A stretch of DNA of 64,000 nucleotides from Bacteroidota bacterium (GTDB lineage Bacteria; Bacteroidota; Bacteroidia; Flavobacteriales; Flavobacteriaceae): assembly GCA_023446155.1 (NCBI GenBank), contig JAEXIT010000001.1:124001-188000 (forward strand), written 5' to 3'. This document shows, in pieces, positions 1-9,217 of the stretch; position 1 is the first letter of the stretch; each line of letters begins with the position of its first letter. Both the position numbers and the translations under genes were made by a program. Below the pieces are notes generated by a model. The model did no database searches, was not told the DNA's origin, and was given only the letters and a program-made list of their open reading frames with translations.

Positions 1-440
1 ATATCCAGCAAACAGGCAAACATCCCGAATAGAATACAATAATGACTGTCGGCACTTTTCGCTTTGATCCGCTTTTCCCATTCCGAAATCAAAACATGTT
101 CGGTATACCGTCCGAAAATCTTAAAAAGCCGCAATCCAAGCTTCTGACTGGCTTGTCGGATTTCCTTCGGACTTTTCAACGCCGTACATTCTTCATCGAG
201 TGCCAGCAATGCATCCAGATCATTTTCCGCTGTAGCCTCATAAGCCAGTTTCATCAAAACCGCATCGTTGTATTTCAGGTTATGCCACAGGTTATGTCGT
301 ACATATTCGTCGGTACTTTTTTTATCGTACACCCACCGGTTTTGGACATAGGTTTCCAATCCGTTGGAATGCGTATACCCGCCAATCGGTAAGGTCGGAT
401 CGGACAAATGCAGCAGTTTTCCCAGAAATGATTTTTTCAT
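1..440 (-). CDS. ureF: Urease accessory protein UreF (3' end outside the window)
   Basis: UreF belongs to the UreD-UreF-UreG complex that loads nickel into apo-urease. I translated the minus strand from an ATG at 440. It reads MKKSFLGKLLHLSDPTLPIG and then GGYTHSNGLE, which matches the UreF N-terminus (L-x-x-SD-x-x-LPIG-x-YxHSxGLE). About 146 residues are visible and the frame runs off the left edge without a stop. The start lies 4 bp after the ureE stop, so the two are co-transcribed. ureG and ureD are not in view and would be expected next, beyond position 1. Identification is firm from the N-terminal motif and the operon position. Confidence 0.93.
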   Translation of the reverse strand, partial: MKKSFLGKLLHLSDPTLPIGGYTHSNGLETYVQNRWVYDKKSTDEYVRHNLWHNLKYNDAVLMKLAYEATAENDLDALLALDEECTALKSPKEIRQASQKLGLRLFKIFGRYTEHVLISEWEKRIKAKSADSHYCILFGMFACLLD

Positions 441-444
441 GTTT

Positions 445-945
445 TTATTCTTTTATAAGCACCTTAATTTTTTGAGTCGCCACCCGCATGCTTTTATGAT
501 GGGAAGGATCGACATTCGCATTCAGACCGTTTTTCAGTTTTCGTTCGGCCCGTTGCGGATTAAACCCATTCGATTCCAACCAGTGTAACATCGGTCGTTC
601 AAATGGTAGTAAAAGCACGTCATCTTCTACAAAAAGCGGCAAATGTTTGTTTCCGATTTCGCAGGAAATAAAACCGATGGTAGGTATATCCGGTATTGGG
701 ATTACAAGCACCTCACAGGGTTTGACCACCACCACCACAATGGCATCCTCATCTTCATACAAAATATCACCGTCCTGAAGCCGACCGTTTGTGCCCAGCA
801 ATCGGATCGCAATTTCCAACCCGTCGTCCGTTTTAAGGCGTTGAATCCTTTTCGTACTTTCGTACCATTCGATCGGTAACGAATCCCTTCGTTTTGTAGA
901 GGATTCTGTTTTCAGATTGCGGGTAATTTCAGTGATCAAGATCAT
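445..945 (-). CDS. ureE: Urease accessory protein UreE (nickel metallochaperone)
   Basis: UreE is the cytosolic nickel chaperone that passes Ni(II) to the urease assembly complex. The 166-residue product has the family motif GNKHLPL around residues 98-104, whose His (about 101) is the conserved interface nickel ligand. A Ser-His-His pair lies near residues 148-150. There is no long poly-His tail of the Klebsiella kind, so nickel storage capacity is probably low. The gene follows ureC after 64 bp and precedes ureF by 4 bp. A second, diverged UreE-like gene lies at 9214-9681 in the same operon. Confidence 0.93.
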   Translation of the reverse strand: MILITEITRNLKTESSTKRRDSLPIEWYESTKRIQRLKTDDGLEIAIRLLGTNGRLQDGDILYEDEDAIVVVVVKPCEVLVIPIPDIPTIGFISCEIGNKHLPLFVEDDVLLLPFERPMLHWLESNGFNPQRAERKLKNGLNANVDPSHHKSMRVATQKIKVLIKE

Positions 946-1009
946 AATACAGGTACTTAAAGGCCAACAGAAACCACTTTATAGTTCCTGTTGTCCTATT
1001 ATTTTTTAT

Positions 1010-2731
1010 TTAGAAAAGAAAATAACGCTGTCCTAACGCCACCGTATCAATAGGTTCGCATTTTAGAACTTCCCCATCGATGCTCACCTGATAATTTTCA
1101 GGATTTACGATAATTTCCGGAGTGGCGTCGTTATGAATCATGTCTTTTTTAGAAATCGAACGGCAATTTTCCACCGGAAGTAAAGTCCGTTGTAAACCAT
1201 ATTCTTTTTTAATTCCTTTTTCCAGTGAAACTTTGGAAACGAAATTAAAACAGGTTTCGGTCACCGCTTTTCCGTAACCTCCGAACATCGTTCTCAGAAT
1301 AATCGGTTGCGGCGTTGGAATAGACGCATTTGCATCCCCCATTTTGGCAGCGATAATACTTCCACCTTTAATAATCATTTCGGGTTTTGCACCAAACAAG
1401 GCCGGTTTCCACAATACCATATCGGCAATTTTTCCCGGTTCGATCGATCCGATATACTGCGACACACCGTGTGCAATGGCCGGATTAATCGTATACTTCG
1501 CTACATAACGTCGGGCCCGATAATTGTCGTTATCTTTACCTTCATCCTGTGGCAATACGCCCAATTGTTTTTTCATCTTATCGGCAGTTTGCCAGGTTCG
1601 GGTTACCACTTCCCCTACACGTCCCATCGCCTGCGAATCGGAACTCATAATACTAAACACCCCTCTATCCTGTAAAATATCTTCTGCCGCAATGGTTTCC
1701 GGACGAATACGGGAATCGGCAAAAGCCACATCTTCCGGGATATCTTTACTCAGATGATGACAAACCATCAACATATCCAAATGTTCGTCAATTGTATTTT
1801 TAGTAAACGGGCGGGTCGGATTGGTCGATGCCGGCAATACATTCGGATACATGGCCGATTTAATAATGTCCGGAGCATGTCCGCCTCCGGCACCTTCGGT
1901 ATGAAACGTATGAATCACCCGACCGTTAATGGCCTGCATCGTATCTTCCAAAAAGCCACCTTCATTCAACGTATCGGTATGGATCGCCACCTGAACATCA
2001 TACTGATCGGCTACCGTCAAAGCTCTGTCGATCGTTGCCGGCGTCGCTCCCCAATCTTCATGGATTTTAACCCCCAATGCCCCGGCTTCAATCTGTTCGA
2101 TAATCGGTTGCTCGGTACCGACATTTCCTTTTCCGAAAAACCCAAAATTCATCGGCATGTTTTCTACCGCCTGCATCATCCGTTTCATATTGTGCTTTCC
2201 GGGCGTTACAGTCGTCGCATTCGTACCGTCGGCCGGCCCGGTTCCGCCACCAATCATAGTAGTCACCCCACTGTATAAAGCTGTATCGACCTGCGTCGGA
2301 CTGATATAATGGATGTGCGTATCGATCCCTCCCGGCGTGATAATATACCCATGTCCGCCATGCACTTCCGTTGATGCTCCGATGACCATATTTGGTGATA
2401 TATTGTCCATTGTATCCGGATTTCCGGCACGGCCCACACCTACTATTTTTCCGTCTTTGATTCCGATATCGCCTTTTACAATTCCCCAGTGATCCAGAAT
2501 AACAGCACCGGTAATCACCATATCCAGCGTTCCTTCGTCACGTAATAAGGTTGACGACTGGCACATTCCGTCGCGAACCGTTTTTCCGCCTCCAAACTTG
2601 GCTTCATCGCCATAACTCGCAAAATCTTTTTCTACTTCGATAATGATATCCGTATCGCCCAAACGTACTTTATCACCTGTTGTCGGACCAAAAATGGCCG
2701 CATAATTTAATCGGTTTACCTTTAAGCTCAT
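1010..2731 (-). CDS. ureC: Urease subunit alpha (catalytic subunit)
   Basis: This is the catalytic subunit that hydrolyses urea to ammonia and carbamate at a dinuclear nickel site. The 573-residue length is normal for the family. All expected residues are visible: His139 and His141 (THIHYISP), the carbamylated lysine Lys222 (GVKIHEDWGATP), His251, His277 (HTFHTEGAGGGHAPD), the mobile-flap Cys324-His325-His326 (MVCHHL) and Asp365 (SSDSQAMGRVGE). The start overlaps the ureB stop by 4 bases (ATGA), so translation is coupled. Nothing suggests inactivation. Confidence 0.99.
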   Translation of the reverse strand: MSLKVNRLNYAAIFGPTTGDKVRLGDTDIIIEVEKDFASYGDEAKFGGGKTVRDGMCQSSTLLRDEGTLDMVITGAVILDHWGIVKGDIGIKDGKIVGVGRAGNPDTMDNISPNMVIGASTEVHGGHGYIITPGGIDTHIHYISPTQVDTALYSGVTTMIGGGTGPADGTNATTVTPGKHNMKRMMQAVENMPMNFGFFGKGNVGTEQPIIEQIEAGALGVKIHEDWGATPATIDRALTVADQYDVQVAIHTDTLNEGGFLEDTMQAINGRVIHTFHTEGAGGGHAPDIIKSAMYPNVLPASTNPTRPFTKNTIDEHLDMLMVCHHLSKDIPEDVAFADSRIRPETIAAEDILQDRGVFSIMSSDSQAMGRVGEVVTRTWQTADKMKKQLGVLPQDEGKDNDNYRARRYVAKYTINPAIAHGVSQYIGSIEPGKIADMVLWKPALFGAKPEMIIKGGSIIAAKMGDANASIPTPQPIILRTMFGGYGKAVTETCFNFVSKVSLEKGIKKEYGLQRTLLPVENCRSISKKDMIHNDATPEIIVNPENYQVSIDGEVLKCEPIDTVALGQRYFLF

Positions 2732-3102
2732 GCTATTTTATTTTTAAAATGATTTTTCTCCACTCGGTTTAAAGCGTCCTCTTTAGCCGATTCGGTTTCG
2801 GTATCGCCATTTACCAAATCGTTATGCCCATAGATTTTTCGTCCGCCGGCATAGGGAACCAGTTCGACTATTTTGGATTCGCCCGGTTCAAAACGGACCG
2901 CCGTACTGGCAATAATGTTTAATCGTTTGCCAAAAGCCTGCACCCTGTCGAACGCCATCATTTTATTCACTTCAAAAAAATGGTAGTGCGACCCTACCTG
3001 AATAGGCCGGTCACCCGTATTCACTACCGTTATTGTGGTAACTTCTCTGCCTTCGTTGCAAATAATGTCACCTTCCTTGATAAAAAATTCTCCTGGAATC
3101 AT
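2728..3102 (-). CDS. ureB: Urease subunit beta
   Basis: UreB is a structural subunit of the urease heterotrimer, here encoded separately as in most bacteria. The 124-residue product begins MIPGEFFIKEGDI and contains the conserved stretches NTGDRPIQVGSHYHFFEVN (about residues 29-47) and RVQAFGKRLNI. The C-terminal part is Glu/Asp/Lys rich and slightly longer than the usual core of about 100 residues. It lies 16 bp after ureA and overlaps ureC by 4 bases. Confidence 0.98.
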   Translation of the reverse strand: MIPGEFFIKEGDIICNEGREVTTITVVNTGDRPIQVGSHYHFFEVNKMMAFDRVQAFGKRLNIIASTAVRFEPGESKIVELVPYAGGRKIYGHNDLVNGDTETESAKEDALNRVEKNHFKNKIA

Positions 3103-3118
3103 GTTTTTAATTTTTAAA

Positions 3119-3421
3119 TTATCGAACCGGATTATGAACCGTTACCAGCTTCGTTCCATCCGGGAACGTTGCTTCAATCTGTACGTCGTGAATCATTTCC
3201 GGAATTCCTTCCATCACATCCTCACGCGTTAAAAGTGTTGCGCCGTACTGCATCAGTTCGGCTACCGATTTACCATCGCGGGCAGCTTCCAGCAACTCAC
3301 TGCTGATATAAGCAATCGTTTCCGGATAGTTTAATTTAAGCCCACGGTTCTTGCGCTTTTTGGCCAGTTCACCGGCCAGGTGCAGCAAAAGTTTTTCTGT
3401 TTCTCTAGGTACTAAATGCAT
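3119..3421 (-). CDS. ureA: Urease subunit gamma
   Basis: This is the smallest urease subunit. Its 100 residues match the typical UreA length. It begins MHLVPRETEKLLLHLAGELA and carries the family motifs KLNYPETIAYIS, AARDGKSVAELM and a C-terminal DVQIEATFPDGTKLVTVH. It starts 42 bp after the TonB-dependent receptor gene, so the urease structural genes are probably on the same transcript as the uptake genes. An additional internal promoter in the 42-bp gap cannot be excluded. Confidence 0.98.
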   Translation of the reverse strand: MHLVPRETEKLLLHLAGELAKKRKNRGLKLNYPETIAYISSELLEAARDGKSVAELMQYGATLLTREDVMEGIPEMIHDVQIEATFPDGTKLVTVHNPVR

Positions 3422-3463
3422 ATTTAATGGTGTTTTTTACTCGTATTTATTATTATTTTATAT

Positions 3464-5899
3464 TTAGAAAGTATAGCCTAAGGAAAGCATCACATTTCGC
3501 GGTGCGCCCGGGAATGCTCTGGTGTAATCGAAACCTCCGAGGAAATAATACTTGTCGAAGATATTATTGACATTCACCGCCAGTTTCATCCCTCCGATAT
3601 GATAGTAAGCGGCTGCATTTACCGTGGTATACGACGGCCATTCGGCCCAAAGCGCATTACCAGCGCTGTCTTTCCCCACACTGTTATCCATACGACGGCT
3701 GTCTACATAGGTCATCCCTGTTCCGAATCCCAAACCTTTTAGCCCCGTAGTCGAAAACACATATTTCATCCATAGACTTGCCATATTTTTCGGCGCTCCG
3801 GGTAGTTTTTGTCCCACTTCGGAGGCAATCGAAGATGCTTTCACCTTGGTATCGTTAAAGGAATAATTGGCCATTAGCTGGAATTCTTTGGTCAGCTGAC
3901 CGCGGACATCCAGTTCGATCCCATTGGACACCGTCTCGCCCGACTGTCGGTAAACCGGTAATCCTTTGTCGGATGTTTCGCCGGTTGCGATCAGCATGTT
4001 GTTGCGTTGGATCTGAAATAAAGACAAATCCATCTGCAACTGCTCTTTAAAAAATCCCGTTTTAAATCCCATTTCGAGCTGATAACTGGTTTCCGACGTA
4101 AAAGGTTTTTCGGCTCCGTAATCTTTATAATTTTCGATAAAATTGGCCCCGACCGGAGCAAATCCCTGAGAATAACTCGCGAAATAATTGATGCGATCGT
4201 TTAAGGTATACGTGAGTCCTACACGAGGTAACCAGGCGTTTTGCGTCGCACTGGAGACATTTTTTCCATCGATTGTTTCGGAATTGTAATTTTCATGTCG
4301 AAGTCCCAAAATGACCTTTAATCGTTCGGCTACCGCCACCTGATCCTGTACATAAATCCCCGTCGTTTTATACGGACTTAAAAACGGATAACTCACATTA
4401 TCCCGCCAGCTATAATTCGAGATATCCCGAATCGTATACGTAGGATTATTCATATCAAACGTGAGTGGCACCGCCTGACCGTTTACCATTTGCTGGCGCG
4501 CCTCCCGTAAGCTGTTGCTTTTATCGCCGCGATATTGGGCAAAATCCACACCAGCTACAATATGATGCGCCATCTTTTCGCCCGGAATATCCCATTTAAA
4601 ATACGCCACGGCATTGTCGGTATAATCTTTTCCATGTCGGTCGAAAAAGCGCAGGTTCATAATCGTATTCGTCGGTGCATCGGCAAAGGTGTTTAGCGTA
4701 CGATGCTCGTTTACATCTTCCTGATACATCGATTTCATATAATTCAGATTCAGGGAAAGATGTCGCGTTAAGCGCTGTGTCAATCGCCCACTAAACGACA
4801 TCATTTGCGTATTGTAAAAATCGGATGGCTGACTAAAATTGAACGAACGTGGCAAGGCATAAAAATCGTTTCCTTTAATTCCCATTCCGCGATCCAGAAA
4901 ACCATGAAACTGATCGTACACAATATCCACATCGACCTGCGTCCCTTCGACCGGCTTAAACGTTAGCGAAGGCGCGAACATAAAATTCTGTTGCTGGTTG
5001 ACATCGCGAAACGTCTGACTGTATTCATATCCCGCATTTAAGCGATACAGCACTTTTTTATCCTTATCCAAAGGTCCCCCCATATCGATACTGGTGCGTA
5101 AGGTTCCGAAACTTCCGCCTGAAAAATTGACAGTTGTTTTTTGAAACTCCAACGGTTTTTTAGTCACCATATTGATCGTTCCGCCCGGTATTACATCGCC
5201 AAACAAAGACGCTCCAGGGCCTTTTAAAACCGCAATACTTTCGAGATTGAGCGTTAAAGGCGAACGGTAATAACTATTCCCGTAGCTATAGCCGGACCGC
5301 AATCCATTTACCAGTCGGATGCCGGTTTCGTAACCACTTTTAAACCCGCGGATTACCAAATCGTCATACGACGAAGCTGTCGTCACGCCGGCCAGATCCT
5401 GAACCACCTCGCGGGTCGTATAGGCCTGTTTATCTTCCATAAACTCACGACTCACCACTGCAACCGACTGTGGCAGGTCTTTTAATTTTCCGGAATACTT
5501 CCCGCCCATCTCCAACTCGTTGGTCAGATAGGAATTATTTCTTCTAACGGTGATTAATACCTCATCCAATACTTTTGATTCGGGATGTAAAACCAACACC
5601 ATTCCGGAATCTGTATTCCACGAAATGCGATCATAAGCCATCTTCAGGTTTTTATAGCCCGTTGCATGTACCGATATTGATATTGGAAACACTACGGTTG
5701 ATCCAAAATCGAAATTTCCGTTTTCGCTTGTCGGCGTTTGTTCCTCATTGTTCAAAACCACCGTCGCATTGGGAATTGCCTTCCCTTTCGGATCGGTTAT
5801 TTTTCCAAAAACGTGCCCCATTTCCTGTGCCTGTGTTACCATTGTCATCACAAAAAGTGCCAACAGCATTACAATAGATTTACTATGTTGTGTTCTCAT
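3464..5899 (-). CDS. TonB-dependent siderophore/metal receptor, candidate nickel-complex receptor
   Basis: An outer-membrane TonB-dependent receptor of the FecA/siderophore type, 811 residues. Visible parts in order are a signal peptide (about 1-24, ending QAQ), a carboxypeptidase-regulatory-like beta-sandwich (about 28-110), a plug domain (about 125-245, with SVAVVSREFMEDKQAYTTRE and KGPGASLFGD), and a 22-strand barrel ending in an aromatic (LSLGYTF). It lies between a metal-type ABC importer and urease subunit genes on one transcript. I infer import of nickel, possibly as a chelate; the sequence itself does not prove the ligand. Its 5' end overlaps the GNAT gene by 17 bp. Confidence 0.93.
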   Translation of the reverse strand: MRTQHSKSIVMLLALFVMTMVTQAQEMGHVFGKITDPKGKAIPNATVVLNNEEQTPTSENGNFDFGSTVVFPISISVHATGYKNLKMAYDRISWNTDSGMVLVLHPESKVLDEVLITVRRNNSYLTNELEMGGKYSGKLKDLPQSVAVVSREFMEDKQAYTTREVVQDLAGVTTASSYDDLVIRGFKSGYETGIRLVNGLRSGYSYGNSYYRSPLTLNLESIAVLKGPGASLFGDVIPGGTINMVTKKPLEFQKTTVNFSGGSFGTLRTSIDMGGPLDKDKKVLYRLNAGYEYSQTFRDVNQQQNFMFAPSLTFKPVEGTQVDVDIVYDQFHGFLDRGMGIKGNDFYALPRSFNFSQPSDFYNTQMMSFSGRLTQRLTRHLSLNLNYMKSMYQEDVNEHRTLNTFADAPTNTIMNLRFFDRHGKDYTDNAVAYFKWDIPGEKMAHHIVAGVDFAQYRGDKSNSLREARQQMVNGQAVPLTFDMNNPTYTIRDISNYSWRDNVSYPFLSPYKTTGIYVQDQVAVAERLKVILGLRHENYNSETIDGKNVSSATQNAWLPRVGLTYTLNDRINYFASYSQGFAPVGANFIENYKDYGAEKPFTSETSYQLEMGFKTGFFKEQLQMDLSLFQIQRNNMLIATGETSDKGLPVYRQSGETVSNGIELDVRGQLTKEFQLMANYSFNDTKVKASSIASEVGQKLPGAPKNMASLWMKYVFSTTGLKGLGFGTGMTYVDSRRMDNSVGKDSAGNALWAEWPSYTTVNAAAYYHIGGMKLAVNVNNIFDKYYFLGGFDYTRAFPGAPRNVMLSLGYTF

Positions 5900-6443
5900 T
5901 ATATACTAAAAGATCTTGATGTTTATATTCTTTTATTTCCACGTCCGTCATTAACTCCATATGTAACGTTTGAAACCCCGTTTCTATCCGATAGTCCAGT
6001 AATGTAAAGCCCTGATTAAGCCAAAACTCATAGGCTCCTGTCAAAAATGGATGGGTGTGCAAATAGAGTCGCTGTATCTTTTTTTGTGCAGCGATTGCTT
6101 TTAGCGCCTCAAAAAGCTGCGTCCCCAAACCCGTTCTCCGGAACACCGGTTCGACAAAAAGCCGGGCTACTTCCACCGTCGATTGGGCATCGATTTCCAA
6201 ATGCGGAAAGCGATAATCATAGGGCATCATCCCGATAACACCTGCCAATCTCCCATCGGAAGTCCGCGCCTGTAAAAAAACTCCGGTGGTACTTTCCAGG
6301 TAATTTTCCACAAAAAATGCCAGATCTTTTGGTGGATTTCCGTGATCCAACATCGGAAACAAAAGCTTCCGACACCCGATCACATAAGGCAATATTGTAG
6401 CTGCATCAGCTGTTTCTACCTGATGAATTGTGATTTTCTCCAT
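5883..6443 (-). CDS. GNAT family N-acetyltransferase
   Basis: A 186-residue Gcn5-related acetyltransferase. The acetyl-CoA binding core is visible as VARLFVEPVFRRTGLGTQLFEAL (about residues 90-112), a variant of the V-x-x-x-R-x-x-G-x-G/A loop, followed by LYLHTHPFLTGAYEFWLNQGF. The substrate cannot be told. The gene lies 10 bp after the ATPase gene and overlaps the receptor gene by 17 bp, so it belongs to the nickel/urease operon. It might modify a metallophore or a protein, but that is only inference from position. Confidence 0.85.
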   Translation of the reverse strand: MEKITIHQVETADAATILPYVIGCRKLLFPMLDHGNPPKDLAFFVENYLESTTGVFLQARTSDGRLAGVIGMMPYDYRFPHLEIDAQSTVEVARLFVEPVFRRTGLGTQLFEALKAIAAQKKIQRLYLHTHPFLTGAYEFWLNQGFTLLDYRIETGFQTLHMELMTDVEIKEYKHQDLLVYNENTT

Positions 6444-6453
6444 TGTCTTGTAA

Positions 6454-7221
6454 TTATTTCAGTTTCGGAACAAACAGCTTTTTTCCCTGATGTTCCAATG
6501 TTGCCAATGGCAACCGATAAGTTGTTTCGAGTAGGTATTTTACTTGCGTCGGATCGTGGGCATGCAGATCCAGTAATTCGCAATCCTGCATCACATAAAA
6601 CCGATCACCATACATAAAAGCCAGATTCGGATCGTGCATCACACACAAAACCGTAGTTCCCTCTTTTACCAATTGTTGCAGACATTCCAGAACTGCCACC
6701 TGATAATGCAAATCGAGATGATTTGTCGGTTCGTCCAACATCAGAATATCCGGTTGTTGTACCAATACGCGACAAAGCAGTACCAATTGTCGTTCTCCTC
6801 CCGAAAGCGATGTATACGCCTTCTCTTTCAGGTGGGAAAGTCGAAAACGATCCAGGATTTCCACAACGGCTTCCCGATCGCATTTTGTAGGCGTCAGTCG
6901 GGAGAACGAAGCCCTTCCGGTGAGCACCACATCAAAAACGGTAAACGGAAAAGTGGTTTGGTGAAACTGATTTAGAAATCCGACCCGCATTTCCGATTTT
7001 CCCGGTTTGCAATTTTTTCGCTCCTCATTTCCGATCCAAACCTTGCCTTCGTATTTTTTTTCCAGGCCGGCAATCACATTAAACAACGTCGATTTCCCAC
7101 TTCCGTTTCGCCCCATGATCACCGAAAGCTGTGCTTCGGGGAAAGCTACATTTACCTCTTTTAAGATCGGCTCCCGACCATAAGCAAACGAGAGGTTTTC
7201 AATTGTTACGGTCTTTTTCAT
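6454..7221 (-). CDS. ABC transporter ATP-binding protein, FecE/FepC type
   Basis: The ATPase of a metal-chelate/cobalamin-type importer, 255 residues. Walker A is GRNGSGKST (residues 37-45), the signature LSGGERQ is near 139-145, Walker B is ILMLDEPTNHLD (about 159-170), and the switch His is in VMHDPNLA. Its start overlaps the permease stop by 4 bp. With the adjacent permease and binding lipoprotein it completes a type II importer. Context (hypAB, two ureE genes, urease) points to nickel or a nickel chelate as cargo; iron-siderophore or cobalamin remain possible. Confidence 0.95.
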   Translation of the reverse strand: MKKTVTIENLSFAYGREPILKEVNVAFPEAQLSVIMGRNGSGKSTLFNVIAGLEKKYEGKVWIGNEERKNCKPGKSEMRVGFLNQFHQTTFPFTVFDVVLTGRASFSRLTPTKCDREAVVEILDRFRLSHLKEKAYTSLSGGERQLVLLCRVLVQQPDILMLDEPTNHLDLHYQVAVLECLQQLVKEGTTVLCVMHDPNLAFMYGDRFYVMQDCELLDLHAHDPTQVKYLLETTYRLPLATLEHQGKKLFVPKLK

Positions 7222-8219
7222 GCGTTCCAGTTTATGGCATTTCTGCGCATCAGATAAATAAAAACCGGTGCTCCGATAATCATTGTAAAAACACCTACCG
7301 GTAATTCAAACGGCATCAGGGTTCGGGAAAAATCGTCGATTAGCAACAATAATGACCCACCGATACTAATATTCGCCCAAACTGCAATCTGATTATCCGG
7401 TCCGAAAATCATCCGACTAATATGAGGTACGATCAATCCGAACAAACTAATAATCCCCACAGCAGCTACCGATACGGCTGTAATCATGGTCGTCCCCCCC
7501 ATTAACACTAACTTTAAAAGCATCGGATTTACACCCACCGCCTTCGCTTCCTGATCGCCCAATGCCAACAGGTTGAGTTTCCATCGCAACAACACAATTA
7601 CCGTAAGCCCAATAAGCACCGGAAAAACGGTAACCCGCACCTTTTGCCAGGAAGCAGTGTGCAGATTTCCCATGGTCCATTGTACGATAGCCTGTAGTTT
7701 ATACGGATCACTCAGATATTGCAGCACCGTAAGCAATGCCACAAAAACTCCGGAGACAATCATACCCGCCAAAACCATCCCTACGATAGATGTCCGGGCA
7801 CCGGTATACGATACAAACCAAGTGATCCCGACAGCCAGCACTCCAAAAACAAAAGCCGACAGATTTACCGCCATAAACGGAAACAACATCGCCAATGCCG
7901 CCCCAAAAGCCGATCCCGATGAAATGCCCAAGGTAAATGGATCGACGATTGGATTTCTGAAAATGGATTGCAAAACGCCACCCGATGACGCCAATGAAGC
8001 CCCAACAAGGAACGTTAGAATAATCCGAGGCAAGCGAATTTGCCATAAAATGGTATCCAGACTATCGGCTGTCGCATTCGAATCACTTATGGTCCTGATC
8101 ATCCGTTGTGCCAATTCATCCAATCCGACAGTTCCCGTAGTTCCCACGCACAGTGAAATCACAGCTAGTACTAATGGAAAGACAATTATTACTACTATTT
8201 TAAACTTTTTAATGATCAC
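7218..8219 (-). CDS. FecCD/BtuC family ABC transporter permease
   Basis: Inner-membrane permease of 333 residues with about ten hydrophobic segments. FecCD family motifs are clear: WQIRLPRIILTFLVGASLA (about 64-82), GGVLQSIFRNPIVDPFTLGISSGSAFGA, and GLIVPHISRMI in the loop that contacts the ATPase. One permease gene is present, so the channel is presumably a homodimer. It overlaps the ATPase gene and the binding-protein gene by 4 bp each, indicating tight translational coupling. Confidence 0.96.
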   Translation of the reverse strand: MIIKKFKIVVIIVFPLVLAVISLCVGTTGTVGLDELAQRMIRTISDSNATADSLDTILWQIRLPRIILTFLVGASLASSGGVLQSIFRNPIVDPFTLGISSGSAFGAALAMLFPFMAVNLSAFVFGVLAVGITWFVSYTGARTSIVGMVLAGMIVSGVFVALLTVLQYLSDPYKLQAIVQWTMGNLHTASWQKVRVTVFPVLIGLTVIVLLRWKLNLLALGDQEAKAVGVNPMLLKLVLMGGTTMITAVSVAAVGIISLFGLIVPHISRMIFGPDNQIAVWANISIGGSLLLLIDDFSRTLMPFELPVGVFTMIIGAPVFIYLMRRNAINWNA

Positions 8220-9217
8220 CGTAAGCCTTTTTTACCATATAAAACTTCAAATGCATTTGCCATATCCTGATTCAGTTGCCCCTGTGTATATTCGGGAATT
8301 GCCCAATGGCGGACCTGCTTGGCGAACAATAAAAACTTAACCGTATGCGGATCGAAAGGAAAAGCAGGTGTCATGACAAAAACCTGTTTGTTTTTAACCG
8401 CCGGCAAAGCCTCCAATTCTTTTAGCCCATATACATCCGATGCGTTTGAATTCCACAATACCATCAGATCCGGATTCCATTTATATAGCGTTTCGGCACT
8501 GATATTCGGATTTTCCATCGGTAACGGACACGCATTTTGCACACCCGAAAGCTGAATTGCCATATCGATCAGGCTCCCTTTACCGGAAGTCGACATCACC
8601 CGCCCTTTTGACCAGGCATAATAGGCTTTTTTAGGCGATTGAATTGTTGTACTTCGCATTGCTTCGGCTTCCTGTTTTATATATTTTGTAATCCCATCGG
8701 CTCGTTCTTCTTTACCCAGCAACCGGGCAATATGCGTCAGTTCCTCCAGTATACTTTTTTCATCTCGTGACGAAAATGTAAATACCGGAATCCCGAGATT
8801 TTCCAACAGAGTCGTAGCATCTTCATCGGTATTAAACGTCAGGACCAAATCGGGTTTTAAACCGACGATACTTTCTACGTTACCCGATTGTCCTCCATAG
8901 GTCGGCGTTGGAATACTTTTGTTTTTGATCCGATCATCCAGCGCGGAAAGAAACCGCCAGGTATCTTCGGTCTCGTAAACCTGCTGCGGAATCCCCACTA
9001 AACGATCGCCGGCCTGAAGCATATACACGACATCGACCAACGACGGATACAGTACTACAATACGTTGTGCTACATGTGGTAAGCGGATTTCTTTCCCCCG
9101 ACTGTCGGTGGCCACCACTTCCGCTTTGGAGACTGATTTTTGGCGGGAGTTACACCCCATTAACACCAAAAAAGTAAACAGTCCGAGTATTTTTATTGTT
9201 TGAATTGGATACTTCAT
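8216..9217 (-). CDS. Metal-chelate ABC transporter substrate-binding lipoprotein
   Basis: A periplasmic binding lipoprotein of 333 residues in the BtuF/FepB-like family. The N-terminus has a lipoprotein signal ending in LMGC (Cys22 as acylation site). The two-lobe fold is indicated by RIVVLYPSLVDVVYML (about 53-68), VESIVGLKPDLVLTFN (about 113-128) and LYKWNPDLMVLWNS. It is probably tethered in the inner membrane and delivers ligand to the adjacent permease. Its start overlaps the upstream UreE-like gene by 4 bp (ATGA) inside a 13-bp direct repeat. Confidence 0.93.
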   Translation of the reverse strand: MKYPIQTIKILGLFTFLVLMGCNSRQKSVSKAEVVATDSRGKEIRLPHVAQRIVVLYPSLVDVVYMLQAGDRLVGIPQQVYETEDTWRFLSALDDRIKNKSIPTPTYGGQSGNVESIVGLKPDLVLTFNTDEDATTLLENLGIPVFTFSSRDEKSILEELTHIARLLGKEERADGITKYIKQEAEAMRSTTIQSPKKAYYAWSKGRVMSTSGKGSLIDMAIQLSGVQNACPLPMENPNISAETLYKWNPDLMVLWNSNASDVYGLKELEALPAVKNKQVFVMTPAFPFDPHTVKFLLFAKQVRHWAIPEYTQGQLNQDMANAFEVLYGKKGLR

